Shown piece after piece: positions 32,371-44,275 of a DNA stretch of 64,000 nt (position 1 is its first letter; each line of letters starts with the position of its first letter). The stretch is taken from the NCBI RefSeq assembly GCF_003672135.1, contig NC_039518.1, positions 4,592,144 to 4,656,143 on the forward strand, read 5' to 3'. Source of the stretch: Ooceraea biroi (lineage: Eukaryota; Arthropoda; Insecta; Hymenoptera; Formicidae). The position numbers and the translations under genes are program-made. A model generated the notes under the pieces. It was given only the letters and a program-made list of their open reading frames with translations. It had not been told where the DNA came from and did not search any database.

Positions 32371-32629
32371 TGTTATTATTTTTCTTTTTAGTTACTATTT
32401 TCTTTTTCGTTATAATTTTTCTTGTTGGTTACTATTGTTTTTCATTTGTTTCATTTGCAATAACACAAACTGTTCTATAATAAACGAAAAGTGAACGAAA
32501 ACAGTGATGTACTTTTTTTTGGAAAACAAAGCAGTTTAGGACATATGTTTATATGACCTTTTCTTCTTAAAATAAGCCAAGGAATATCCTCCTTAAGTTT
32601 ATCTACTTACTTAGGAAACACCCTGTATA

Positions 32630-33491
32630 CAGGGTGGCCCATTTTAATTTATACAGTCGATTTTTTAAAAAACTAAAAGAGATACGAAAAAATATTTCAG
32701 ACAGACATGTCACGATTTCGAGGGGGACATAAGATGATACCATTGGTTTGACCTTGAATAGTCGTTTGAAGGTCACGCGAAGATCACCTTCAATTTCTTA
32801 AATTGAAACCCCAACTTTTTATTGCAGATTCTTATTCTCCATCGAAAAGTAAGTAACCTTTGTCTGAAACATTTTTCCGAAAAATGTCATCTTATGTCCT
32901 TAAAATGTCCTCAAAACTCATCTTGAAGATCATTTTAAGGACATAAGATGACATTTTTCGGAAAAATGTTTCAGACAAAAGATGCATGTTTTCTCGCGTA
33001 GAATTCGAATCCGTAATAAAAAATACCATGTCCCATTAACAAAAAATTTCAGAATTCTAACTTCCGGTCTGAAATTTTCTTTTAATGAGACATGGTATTT
33101 TTTATTACGGATTCGGATTCTACGCGAGAAAACATGCATCTTTTGTCTGAAACATTTTTCCGAAAAATGTCATCTTATGTCCTTAAAATGATCTTCAAGA
33201 TGAGTTTTGAGGACATTTTAAGGACATAAGATGACATTTTTCGGAAAAATGTTTCAGACAAAGGTTACTTACTTTTCGATGGAGAATAAGAATCTGCAAT
33301 AAAAAGTTGGGGTTTCAATTTAAGAAATTGAAGGTGATCTTTGCGTGACCTTCAAACGACTATTCAAGGTCAAACCAATGGTATCATCTTATGTCCCCCT
33401 CGAAATCGTGACATGTCTGTCTGAAACATTTTTTCGTATCTCTTTTAGTTTTTTAAAAAATCGACTGTATAAATTAAAATGGGCCACCCTG
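32630..33491. mobile_element. fully palindromic mariner-type MITE
   Basis: CAGGGTGGCCCATTTTAATT at 32630 and its complement ending 33491. The whole 862 bp is an inverted repeat (sum 66121) with a short centre near 33060. TA lies on each side. It starts four bases (TATA) after the mariner element ends. It contains the gaaggtcacgcgaagatca and caaggtcaaac blocks seen in other relics. The ORF read on both strands at 32930-33191 is a palindrome artefact. Confidence 0.85.
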
Positions 33492-33888
33492 TATATACAA
33501 GTTACTTTTGCTCTGGCGGCATAATCTAAATATATTGATATATACAAGTGTTATACATAATTTTATATATATATATATATTGGGGGGTCCCTCCAAAGGA
33601 AGTTGATGACAGTTCTGGGGGAACTCTTCTATTGGACCTTAGGTACTTGGGGAGTTCCACGCTACCTGGTCTGCTGGTGGACAGATGTACGTAACTAGCA
33701 TTGTTCTTCTATAACAAACAAAACAAAAACAATCCTCGCAAAACCAAAAATATATATATATTACGGATAACATACTTGTCGTCGAATACTGTATATAGTT
33801 GGCAATAAAATATATTGAGTTGTAAAGAGAGCTGCTATAATATATCGCACAGAATAAATAATACATTTAATTTTGAAGCATAGTTTTA
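33492..33888. other. no gene recognised
   Basis: Contains an (at)n run at 33567-33580 and a 'ggggggtccctccaaaggaa' block. Could hold the 3' end of the P-like element, but no terminal repeat was identified. Confidence 0.3.
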
Positions 33889-36638
33889 TTATTCATGACG
33901 TAATATAATAGTTTTTCGAATTCTTTCTTTACTTTTTTCTAAATCTCTATTATTGAATTTCAACGTATAATATATTCTTATTCGAATAAATAATTTTAAT
34001 AAATGCAGTTTGGGAAAGTCCGTACATGAATGTGAAAATTGAACATTACATAAAAGTTTTAAAAACTCTTGCATAACATTAGGTTTACTTAAAATATTAT
34101 AATTTTTAACAAATTTAATTTGTAATTCCTTTATATAAGTAACAAATGTATCATCACTTGGCACATATAAATTTCCATAAGTATTGTTCGTATTCTCATA
34201 TGCTGTAAAATCTATATATAAATATGAAATGTCTAAACTACAATCGTTTTGCGCTAGTATTGCACATCTATCACAAAAATGTTTCTTAAAAACGTGGCGC
34301 AATAAATAACCACAAATATAAATGAACACATTTTCTTCAGTCACAGGCATATTACAATAATCAATTTTATCTATATCAAGATGTAATGTTTTTTCGATTG
34401 TAGTTGGAAATGCTACAGTATTGCATTCTTGAAAATCGTGACATTTTGTTAAGATTTTATCTTCGTCAAGTTCACAATTGTTAGTATTCGGTTTATTGTA
34501 TTCAGTAGCAAAATATTGTTTAAACGTGTAGTAAAATTGTATTGGTGTTGGATTAAAAGCGTTTCCACTTTGAGTACGCATAACGCCGAAGAAATTTTCT
34601 AAAGCATCTTGATTTAGTCTTCTGGTTAATAAATATTTAATAGGTAGAGACGATTGTTGCAAAGTTTCCCATAACTGTAGTACAGAATTTATTGTTATAA
34701 CCCAACATTTTAAAGATTTTATCGAATTTGTTACGTCTTTTCCATGTCGTGAAATTACTTTAACGCGCTACAAAAACTTTATAGTCTCATTCAAAAAGGT
34801 TATCTGTTCATTTGTATTTGTAAATGCCTGTTTATTTACATCGCTGCTCTAAACTTTTGATGAATTTAAAATGTCGAATAATTTATTAAATCTTTCTATA
34901 AAATCTGCTGTAAATGTAGCTGCCGCAGGTAAGGAGCCAAGACTAATATATGTATTTAAACCAGTTGAAACTGATCTGCTAAAAATCTGTGCCGCATATT
35001 TTACCTTCATTCGCTGAAAATTGTTTGTTTGATGTGGGTATCTGTCAATTTTGGAGCTGCTCTAAATTGTGCTTGACTATCACAATTATAAAAATGTGTT
35101 ATAAAACTCCATGAAGAAATTTTATCAGAATCTCCGTAATCGTTATTTAATAAATTATTTCTAGTTGCTTTTAATAAATAAGGCACATCAAAAATATAAT
35201 ATATTTTATCGTTATCTATTTCAAAATATGGCTTTTCAGCAGTAATATTCAATAATTTGGACATCTGATAAAAATTAGAACCCATATCTGTAGTTATGCC
35301 TATAACTTTTAAACTTATGGTTCTCAATTTTATTATTGCTTCTTTTAGTATGTGCGACATATCTGACTGAGGCTTTTATTGTTGAAGATGAAAATATATA
35401 ACTTAACGGTTGTTTCCATGCTTGACAAATACCCCTAACCATTAAAACTGCAACATGTCGTGCAGGTAACAATGGAGAATTAATAGACGACCGTGAACAT
35501 GAAGTGTGATCCAAACCTATAATCCTGTTTCGTGTAGTATTATAAAATAAATGTGTTTTTAACGCCATTTCATCTATACATATTATGCAATATTTGTTAA
35601 TTTCTTGCAATACCTCTACTTTAGTTTTTATAATTTCAATTACATTATCTTGTAATCCTGCATCTATATACAAGTCTTGTATGATTTTTTTAATGTACTA
35701 CAACTTGGTAAACAAAATATTTTCGACTTATGAACTAAGTTTCTATGTTTTGGGACTTGCAAAGTAAATTGTTAAACAATGTTTCTTAAACGGAATGTTA
35801 TATCTCCTACCTTTTGCTTTTTTTCCGAAGAGGCGTGCTTGCATTTTTAAGAAATTAGCCGTTTTTTGAGGGTAATATTTATCGAGCAACATATCTAACG
35901 AATTAATACTTTGCAGTTTACAATCCTGTACTTCCTGAAATTTCGATTCCAAAGTTGCTATCCTCTTTTTGTACTTTTTAATTCTTTGGTAAAGTTTGAC
36001 TTTTCGTGGAGATTTCGAAGAAAGTGATGAGCATGTTTGTAATTCCACATCTGATGTTATTGGTTCTTGTGCTTCAACTTCTACATGTGTGGTATTCACA
36101 ACTTCTGCAACATCATTCAACCCTATATTTATGACTATGTCTGATCATTGTAATAGCTGCAGCATAAATAATATAGACTATAAATGTATGATTTAAATGT
36201 ACCTCTATAGCTTATTGTATTGCATTCATCATCTGCGATATTCATGTGATTTGACATAACAAACTCGACTTCATTACGTTCTACATTTTGTATATCCATG
36301 TTGTCCATGCAATGTTCGGTAATATTTGATATACTTGGACCTGTTTCCTCTTCTTTGGACAAAATGTTATATACATGTGTGCGTGTGTGTATATGGTATG
36401 TATATGATGTATGCATACATGATGTTATTTTACAAAAACTTACCATTATTCCTAATAACATGATTTGGAACAGCATATGGCTGTAATCTTGTCTTTTCGT
36501 AATTAAGAAACATCTTATTTTCAAAATGTAGTTTACACACTATAATTCTTATATAGTTCTGTAGGATTCTTAGATGATAGATCATCTCGATTACAACCTT
36601 GTAACCACAATTTAGACCTTTGACAAAAAGTAATATTA
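33889..36638 (-). pseudogene. P-element / THAP9-like transposase gene
   Basis: Minus strand. A THAP zinc-domain exon is 36444-36638 (WLQGCNRDDL, VCKLHFENKMF, RLQPYAVPNH), cut off at its N-terminus. Exon 36203-36352 and exon 36140 downward join in phase through GT-AG introns. Then come a coiled coil (YQRIKKYKKRIATLESKF), the P-element RNase-H-like core (CIICIDEMALKTHLFYN, VIGITTDMGSNFYQMSKLL, YYIFDVPYLLKATRNNLL) and the C-terminal block (LTRRLNQDALENFFGVMRTQ, NPTPIQFYYTFKQYF), with a stop at 33889. The THAP domain binds the element's ends and the core cuts them. Frame breaks near 35750, 35300 and 34750 show decay. A mariner-type element begins at 36641 and removes the first THAP cysteines. Confidence 0.85.
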
Positions 36639-36698
36639 TACAGGGTGTTCAAAAAAACCATTCAATATTTATATGGTAGATAGGACACACTATACTGA

Positions 36699-37815
36699 CA
36701 AGGGAACGTTTCCAGCTGATTCATCGTTTTCGATTCAAACTGTATGCAGAAATGTTGTGGGTGATACCAGTAGCATATTCTGCAAGTTACAGCCCCTACC
36801 TTTGCGTTAAAAAAAAATAGCGATATAAAAACCTTCCCATGCAGGGTGTCCCAAAAAGCTGGAAACGGTCGAATATTTCATAAGCATTGCAGTTTAGAAG
36901 AAAATGTTTCAGACAAAAGTTGTAAGGTTTTAAAAAGCACATTCAGTGGCAATATGAGTGTGACCATGAGTAGTGTTACCAAGGTCAGACCAAGGTCAAC
37001 TTAATTTTTTAAATGAAAACTCCTATTTTTTATTATATTATCTTTTTCTACTAATTCATTTGAACAATTTTTGTCTGAAATATTTTTTTGGATTTTCTGT
37101 TTTTATTTTTTTATTATTTTCTGTTTAAATTTTTTTTATTTTTCTGTTTTAAATTTTGTTATTCTTTTGATTTAATTTTCTGCATTTTTGTTTTTAAGTA
37201 ATTTTGATGTGAAAAAACAGTTTTTATTAGTTGCGCCCACTGTAATCAATTTTTGGGTCTTGAACATTTTTTGAATCGCACATGTTATCATTAACTCAAA
37301 ATTACTTAAAAACATAAAAATGCAGAAAATTAAATCAAAAGAATAACAAAATTTAAAACCGAAAAATAAAAAAATTAAAACAGAAAAATAAAAAAATTTA
37401 AACAGAAAATAATAAAAAAATTAAAAACAGAAAATCCAAAAAAATATTTCAGACAAAAGTTGTTCAAATTAATTAGTAGAAAAAGATAATATAATAAAAA
37501 ATAGGAGTTTTCATTAAAAAATTAAGTTGACCTTGGTAACACTACTCATGGTCACACTCATATTGCCACTGAATGCGCTTTTTAAAACCTTACAACTTGT
37601 ATCTGAAACATTTTCTTCTAAACTGCAATGCTTATGAAATATTCGACCGTTTCCAGTTTTTGGGACACCCTGCATGGGAAGGTTTTTATATCGCCATTTT
37701 TTTAACGCAAAGGTAGGGGCTGTAACTTGCAGAATATGCTACTGGCATCACCCACAACATTTTTGTATACAGTTTGAATCGAAAACGATGAATCAGCTGG
37801 AAACGTTCCCTTGTG
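36699..37815. repeat. 1.1-kb palindrome containing an 831-bp MITE
   Basis: Coordinates sum to 74514 throughout. The inner element 36842-37672 has CAGGGTGTCCCAAAAAGC ends typical of mariner-type MITEs, with arms of about 390 bp and a short centre near 37257. The outer 143 bp on each side are also inverted copies, so an inverted duplication of the leader surrounds the MITE. Confidence 0.8.
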
Positions 37816-38086
37816 AGTAAAAAAACCTAAGTAAACATAGGTCGAAAGCTCAACCGTTTCTGAGATATAAACATTTTTGTATGTTAGCATCATGATTGAC
37901 TTACTGGCTTCTACGTATCGCATGCGATATTTACCTTAATGTTTATAAACCGCGTTCTAAATATCCTCATTCTATTTCCATACATACTTCATAACAGAAG
38001 ATTACACCGGCAATCAGTCAGTTGTCATCAACCGGCGAGTGCGGGTGTATTTAGTGATTACACAATTACAAAGTATCGTGCTTAAA

Positions 38087-38310
38087 ATGTCAGCGTATTA
38101 CTCTAATGATGAAACGGCGGATATGCATTTTATGTATGGTAGTGCTAATGGAAGTGCTTTAGCTGCACGACGTCTTTACATGGAAAAGTTTCCTAATCGA
38201 AGAGTTCCCTCTCATGCGCTGTTTCAAAATCTTCACCAATGTCTTTGTGAATCAGGCTCATTTAAAGAAATTTTTGGTACTGTTCAATCAAAATTGGATC
38301 AATTTTATAT
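38087..38310 (+). pseudogene. mariner-like transposase N-terminal fragment
   Basis: ATG at 38087, then MSAYYSNDETADMHFMYGSA, NGSALAARRLYMEKFPNRRV and FQNLHQCLCESGSF. This is the same N-terminal helix-turn-helix type as the transposase at 31290 (MADMHFVYG.ANGNARQARR), clearly another copy of a related family. It is truncated before the second HTH and catalytic core. Confidence 0.7.
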
Positions 38311-39180
38311 AAGGTACTGCATAACCATGACTTTTTTTATTTTGCTGCTACTAAAGGCAACACATTTACAAGTTGTCCTTCTCTATTTGTTATCAATGGT
38401 ACCGAAGAAGACATCTTAGAATATGTAGAGTCGATAAAATAGTTTTCTGATGAAAATGTATGCCCAGATGTCCCACATAGGGCATGTAATTTGTCCTCAA
38501 TTGTAGAGCATTTAATAATGGCAGTTAAACATATTTCTGACTTCTTTTTAAGCAAAGTTAACATTTTATACATCTTGCAAATATAATTATTCCTAGTATA
38601 CATACACCAACGTATGATTTTATCTGCTTCTATTCTTTTTTCAATATTGCTTATAATATTAAGTTTTTTACATATATTTGTAATAAATATTTCTAATGTA
38701 CCACGAAGTTTTCTAGAGTTTTTGGACCAAAAGTTTTTATATTTTCTAGCGATTTTTTTAGCAACATCATAATTTTTTGTTGCAGATTTCGTATCATTCG
38801 TATCTTTCGTTTCATTACAGCGCTTATGCATAACATTAATATCTAATATATTTTGTCTTTTTTTCTCTCTATTTTCAGAATATGTGCTATTCTTTCTTTT
38901 ATTATTATGTTCATCACAAGACTGTTTATGACTAATGCTTTCAGATTTTTTTACGTATCGGCGCCGCTTTTTAGCGCGATTATTTTCTAAATCCTTAAAA
39001 TATTGACGTCGCTGTTTATTATGATTATCTTCTACGTCCTCTAAATATCGAGACCGCCTATTAGAACAATTTTTTTCTAAGTTATGTAAGTATTGACATC
39101 GTTGTCTAATGCGATTAGTTTCTAAATGTTGTACGTATCTTTCTCGGTCATATTCTTTCGAACGTTTACGTTCTATTCAT
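38311..39180 (-). pseudogene. basic-repeat ORF next to Ulp1 domain
   Basis: Minus strand. From about 39180 a run of Arg/Lys/Tyr-rich repeats of about 20 residues (RYVQHLETNRIRQRCQYL, RYLEDVEDNHNKQRRQYF, DLENNRAKKRRRYVKK) leads into the 38831-38337 frame (ARKYKNFWSKNSRKLRGTL, then IIRWCMYTRN). Stops such as the TGA at about 39181 interrupt it. Repeats of this kind occur in repeated unnamed insect ORFs linked to large DNA elements, some with Ulp1 proteases. That is recollection, not proof. No catalytic domain is seen. Confidence 0.45.
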
Positions 39181-39239
39181 TTACGAGTTGCTTCTGCTTC
39201 TCTTACTTGTACAATTGCTAATGGAAGAACTTTATGAAG

Positions 39240-39802
39240 TACGTACCTTGTATCTTGAGGGAAATGTTCAATTACATTTGTTTCAAAAATGTTTAGCAAA
39301 TGTGAGCGTATTAAGTTTTATCATAGTTGATCTTTTCGGGTTTAATATTGTATAACAATGAAACCGCAAAAGCAATTGCAAAAACGCCACAATCATCACT
39401 ATTTGGTTGACCTTGGACAGTAGGAAATTTGACAGGACGATTGTTGAACGGATATGTTGGAAATAATCGCTTTAAAAATATTTCATGATGCGTATGTATT
39501 TTCTTATTATTCAACGAATCATAAATAAAAATATTCTTCGTGTCATAATAACTGCATACCCAATGTCCATCCAATAAACTCGATGAACTATGTAATATTT
39601 GTATATGTTTTTTATTTTCTGGTACCGGATATATTGTATCAGGACATTGAATTCGCCATGTCTCGACAGGTCTATAATCTGAACAATTTTGTATTAATTG
39701 AGCAAAATACTTCATATGCATGTCTGTTAGCCATTCACCGTGTACAATTATATTCTTTTCAATAAATGATAAAATAATATTCTTTTTTTCTTTATGAAAC
39801 AT
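39240..39802 (-). pseudogene. Ulp1/SENP-like (C48) cysteine protease
   Basis: Minus strand from 39802. WLTDMHMKYFAQLIQN, then DGHWVCSYYD (catalytic His), IFIYDSLNN (Asp), TVQGQPNSDDCGVFAIAFA (Gln and Cys) give the full C48 triad plus the Gln. Length about 163 residues to a stop at 39311, with the likely C-terminus (SHLLNIFETNVIEHFPQD) in another frame down to about 39240. Ulp1-type proteases cleave SUMO-like proteins and are recurrent passengers of DNA transposons. The catalytic block is intact; only the C-terminus is frameshifted. No TIRs were assigned. Confidence 0.8.
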
Positions 39803-39887
39803 TCTGTACTTTTTTCAAAATCATTCAAAATGTAAAATTTTATATAATATACTTAAAAAGAGTCTTATAGACTCACAAAAACGTTAT

Positions 39888-39958
39888 GTAGGCGCAATGC
39901 AACCTTGTATAGGCGCAAAGCAACCTTATCTAGGCGCAAAGCAACCTGGTATATAGGT
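39888..39958. repeat. three ~21-bp direct repeats
   Basis: taggcgcaatgcaacctt, taggcgcaaagcaacctt and taggcgcaaagcaacctg follow one another at 39891, 39913 and 39934. Short tandem array just upstream of the Ulp1 ORF start, so possibly regulatory or subterminal. Confidence 0.7.
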
Positions 39959-40140
39959 GTCCAAAAAGGAGGTGAAAAAAAACAGATACCTACTCTACTG
40001 GTTTCCGTCGAAAACCTAAAACAGATAATACAATTACATAAATTAATTTTATAGTTATTCTTTTTTTTATCCTTACAAGAAACAATATGCTGTTAAAATT
40101 GGACAACGTATTTCTCAAACACTATAAATATATGTATGAA

Positions 40141-40995
40141 TGTTCACGTACCGATACTTAATTATTTATTTTCTTCTTTCTTCTTCCTTTTTCTGTCTTC
40201 TGTCTTTGTTCCGAATTACAATTATTGAATCTTAATTTAATCCGTCGTTATTCGATATCTTCAGACAGTTCTCGAGCTCGCTTGTTTTCATGTAAGAACG
40301 CGATAAATAAGTTATTTTCGCGAACTCGATCGACTCGAAACAATGGAGCTAGCCGATCCGCTGGCTGTCCGCGACATTGACTCGAGTTTTTAGACACGTA
40401 TAGATCAAGAGCCTAACGTCCGAAGCCTTGTTGTCACCGTGTTAGTCGAATTATCTGAGAGATTCAAAGGAAAGCGAGGTCTCGGGAACGATATTAGAGC
40501 TTTGTCAGCGCTCGGGTAAAGATCGATCTGCTTTTGAATCATCTCACGAATCGAACCAATTCCAGTCTCGGCCAACTCTCAACTCGCTTCGCCGTTGAGT
40601 CGCTCTCTCATTTCGACGTTCGACGCGTCTGAAAGCTCGTCAGGCGCGCGTCATCGATTCGCCGCTGCATATTAACATTTCTATTCTGTGTCTTTGACGA
40701 ACTGCCACCTCGTGTGTCGGTGCACGCGTGAACGCACGCCCGAAACCGACGCGATCAAGATATCCGCCGCGTCGCCGATCCGGCGCCGCAAGTGTGGAAG
40801 ATCTCCGATCTGCGCCTAGTTATTACGACCTGACTGACATGGTGCACGAATTGCAGTGATAATAAACTGACTGTTGAGTACACAAGAGTTCTCTCTTAAC
40901 CTGCAACTACCTCTCCCTCCATCCGCTTGGAATCATCAGGGCTCCGAGAGCACAGTCTCGCGCTCAACGCTGGGCGGTTCCGGTATCACGAAACA
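40141..40995 (+). mobile_element. possible solo LTR
   Basis: Starts TGTTCACGTACCG and ends cacgaaaca, with an AATAAA signal at about 40860 and CT-rich sequence beyond. Length 855 bp fits a BEL or gypsy LTR. No matching 4-6 bp duplication is visible at the ends (atgaa against gtctt), so boundaries are provisional. Confidence 0.35.
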
Positions 40996-42468
40996 GTCTT
41001 CTATTTCCTTTCTCCTTTCTATATCAGCTTCTATCTCCTTCAGCTTCTATCCTCTTCTTTTCTTCCTCACTATTTTTCTACAAATTATTATTATTAATAA
41101 TATTCTTACTATTTGAACATATTTTTATTTTCATTTTTACTAAATATCTCTACCTGAAAATAACCTTGTATTTCTTTTTACTCTCTATCGCCTTTTCTCT
41201 TTCTTCTTCATTGCTTCTTCACTGCTTCCCTAAAAAAATGTTTCTTTGAGTTATATGTATATTTTTCTTTACTTTTTATGTATGTTATTCATATAAATAT
41301 AAATACCTTTTTTACAGCTGTCACTCACTATGTCACAGAGTATGACAATGCTATGATTGCTAATCCCAACCAATGATAAAGACATAACCATAGATTATGA
41401 CAATGGTACGATCGATAATCGTAATAATAACACATAAGAAAACTTTGAAAATTACATTGAGAACCCAATATTCGAGAGAGTAAGCTTCGAATGACGAAAC
41501 CGGAATCACGGCGTTGAGAATTCGACACGGAGTGGAAAATCTTCTGGCGATCGGCCGTCCAATCGCGCGAAACGGAGATCTTGAACGCGTCGAACCGATA
41601 TGTCATCACACGAACGCGGACATCTTGAGATCGCGAAGTCGGAGATCTTGAATTCGCGGGCCGGAAATCTTCGAGACTCGACACCGCGCTTTCGATCTCT
41701 CGGTTCAAGCGCACTCGAAATTGAGATATAACTGGTCACTCGCGACGGACGTTGAGCGCGTACAAACAAAGATAATTATGAGCTATTCGGACACGTCTTA
41801 CCGCTACAAGGGTCGAAAACAAAATCATGTCCGGCCAAGCCGGACCGCAATTACTCTTTTTTTTTAAACATTAGAATTACGGAACAAAATAGACGATAAT
41901 TTTCAGTATTATTTTGGCTGTTGCCAACGCAAATCGATTTATGGAACCTAAGGTTTCGTGGATAGCGTTTATGCTCCGCGAAAACCTAAGGCTCCGTTCT
42001 AAACGCCTTACGCGAACATGCCGCCCGCCTCGAAACGTCAGTTTCGAAATAAGGGATGAAACGTAAACTATGGCATGCCATGAAGGATCTTTAAATTCGT
42101 TGCTCAATTTCGGGGCGTGAGACATGTCGGGTTAACAGAGGGATTTAACATAACAATCGCATGACATCAATCATTACAAAATTGAATCGCTGTACATAAA
42201 ATTAACATTAGGCAATTCGATTTTTTAATATACGCTTACAATATTTTATGCACTAAAATAACTGAAATTAAAACAATAATTAAATTTATCGTTAACATAG
42301 AAAAAACCAACAGAAACAGAGAATTAGTTGCTGAAAAAATAATGCGGGGCAATACAAAGGGGAAGAACAACAACAACCAAAAAAATCTCTCACTTAAGAA
42401 TTATGCGGAAATAAAAGCGAAATAAACTTTTCGCTACATGTTAAACATTACTTTTATTTAAAAACGAC
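40996..42468. other. no gene recognised; possible BEL 3' LTR sequence
   Basis: CT-rich then AT-rich, followed by a GC-richer block (41460-42130) with repeated 'gagatcttgaa' and 'cgcgaa' words. Being just downstream of the BEL pol stop on the minus strand, it may include its LTR, but I could not fix TG...CA ends. Confidence 0.3.
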
Positions 42469-43306
42469 TCACGGTGAGTTGGGATCCTCTAGCTCGATTG
42501 GAAGTAAATAAAGCTGAGCTATAGGACGCTTCAGTTCGAAACTCGCGGTCTTAACCGTCACTACGCGGACGAGTCCGTCCGAACCAGGATGGCATTGAAT
42601 AATTCTTCCAAGCTCCCAATTGCATGAAGGTAGTATTGCGCAATAAAACGATTCTTCCCGTTTGTAAAGAGGGTTGAACCTTCGCCCACTTAGACCTTTG
42701 TTGGAGAGTATTTACGTAATCGCTTTGCCAAACTTTCCAGAAACGTTCGGTTATTTGACGAAAAAGTTGCCATCTCGACAACCGATTTTCGTTTACTTCT
42801 AATAGCGACGTTTCGGGTTGTACGGTAAGAGCCGAGCCTATCAAAAAATGTCCGAGGGTTAAAGCTTCGTAGTCGTCTAAGGAATCGGATAAAGTACCTA
42901 AAGGACGCGAATTTAAGCAGCCTTCTATTTTGCAAAGTACGGTATATAATTCTTCAAATGTAAGCGTATGCAACCCAAGAATTCGACGCAAATGGTGTTT
43001 AACACTCCGCACTCCGGCCTCCCAAATTCCGCCGAAATGTGGAGCATGTGGTGGAATGAAATGCCACGAAATTTGATCAGTCGCGATTCGATTAAGAAAG
43101 TCGGGATTTTGCAAAACGGAACGGTAGGCAGCTTTCAATTCTTTGTCGACACTGACAAAAGTAGTTCCGTTGTCGGAGTACATGGATTCTGGTAAACCTC
43201 TCCGTGCGCAAAAACGGAGAAACGCGTCGAGAAAAGCTTGAGTGGAATAACTACCAACCAGTTCAAGATGTATGGCTCTTGTCGCTAAGCATACTGTTAC
43301 GTCCAA
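42469..43306 (-). pseudogene. BEL/Pao pol, integrase C-terminal part
   Basis: Minus strand: VCLATRAIHLELVGSYSTQ, FLRFCARRGLPESMYSDNGT (second catalytic Asp), WHFIPPHAPHFGGIWEAGVR (catalytic Glu), LTFEELYTVLCKIEGCLNSR, GHFLIGSAL, RWQLFRQITERFW and VQPSLQTGRIVLLRN, then a frame break and IELEDPNSP before the stop at 42469. PHAPHFGG-WEA and the NSRPL block are diagnostic of BEL/Pao integrases, which join the cDNA to host DNA. The rest of pol and gag is missing. Upstream similarity ends at about 43299. Confidence 0.85.
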
Positions 43307-43740
43307 ACCACGTATCTCTCACGTATGAACGCGAGTCGAGCCGACCGAATTATCGGGAAGAAGGTCAGCAGCCGAAGGCCACTCTTACGCTTCTTCCGAA
43401 TAAAAGTCTGCTCGTTAGCCCTTTTTATTTAAGGGAATCGAATTCCTATTACATGGGACAGGGCCTCATGCGATAAATTGAGGAAGGAAAGGAATAAATA
43501 AATTAAGCGTGAATTAACATGAAGAAAATTAAAAAATGATTTATTTTAAACAGTCAAATGTATTAATTAATGATTTGGTAATCGAAAATTGAACTTTAAA
43601 TTCTCAAAATTTATACATAATTAAAACAAAATGATAATACAAATGTGACTATGAAATTGATGCTTAAATTAATAATCGGTTGACTGGGACTCTTCGGGGT
43701 GGGTCGCAGTACCCCCATTAAGTTGGCCCCCCCCCCCCAC
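43299..43740 (-). mobile_element. possible LTR fragment
   Basis: On the minus strand a TTAAATAAAAAGG box is followed by GC-richer sequence ending GGACGTAACA at 43299, next to the broken BEL pol. A G13-like run (43728-43740) could be a polypurine tract. No duplication or partner LTR was found. Confidence 0.25.
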
Positions 43741-43952
43741 CAGCGCCAAATTTGACCTGACCAACATTAAAATTAAGTGCTAATTAGGTGCTAATTTGGT
43801 GCTAAGGTCCGAAATTAGGTGCTCAAATCGTTTAGCAGAAAATTAAATTTGAATTGAGGGGGGCTGTCTTAACAGTAAGCTAGCCCCCCACATATAAAAA
43901 CATATAATAAAAAAAATCTATTGTGCAATAATTAACTCCTCGTATATCTGTG

Positions 43953-44209
43953 CTATAGATGGTACTGTTGATTGGTAGATGGCAATGATTGTACTGGTGG
44001 TTGTATTGGTGATGCAGATGATGTTGGTGTAACTGGAGATAGTGCACTGGTAGATGGCAATGATTGTACTGGTGGTTGTATTGGTGGTGCATATGATATT
44101 GGTATAACTATTGGAGATAGTGCACTGGTAGATGGCAATGATTGTATTGGCGGTGCAGCTGATATCGATGGTATTGTAGCAGGCTGAAAATGCAAGCAAA
44201 ATAAATAGA

Positions 44210-44275
<66 letters not shown>

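Larger units (their letters stand above)
30910..32625 (+). mobile_element. mariner-like element, near full length
   Basis: Ends CAGGGTGTTTCCTAAGTAAG (30910) and its complement ending 32625, flanked by TA (30908-30909, 32626-32627). TIRs of about 130 bp. It holds a transposase gene 31290-32370 with several frame breaks. A 170-bp hairpin (31048-31217) lies in the leader between TIR and ATG. Confidence 0.88.
36641..38310 (+). mobile_element. mariner-like element 5' part with internal palindrome
   Basis: Starts CAGGGTGTTC at 36641 after a TA. The leader contains a 1.1-kb palindrome (36699-37815) and then a transposase N-terminus at 38087. The right terminus is not found, and similarity stops near 38310 where unrelated minus-strand coding begins. 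Confidence 0.65.

Noticed and set aside
32930..33191. Near-identical ORFs on both strands
   Set aside because: Consequence of the perfect palindrome; no similarity to any protein.
40141..40995. Confident solo LTR
   Set aside because: TG...CA-like ends and AATAAA present, but no flanking duplication; kept only as a low-confidence feature.
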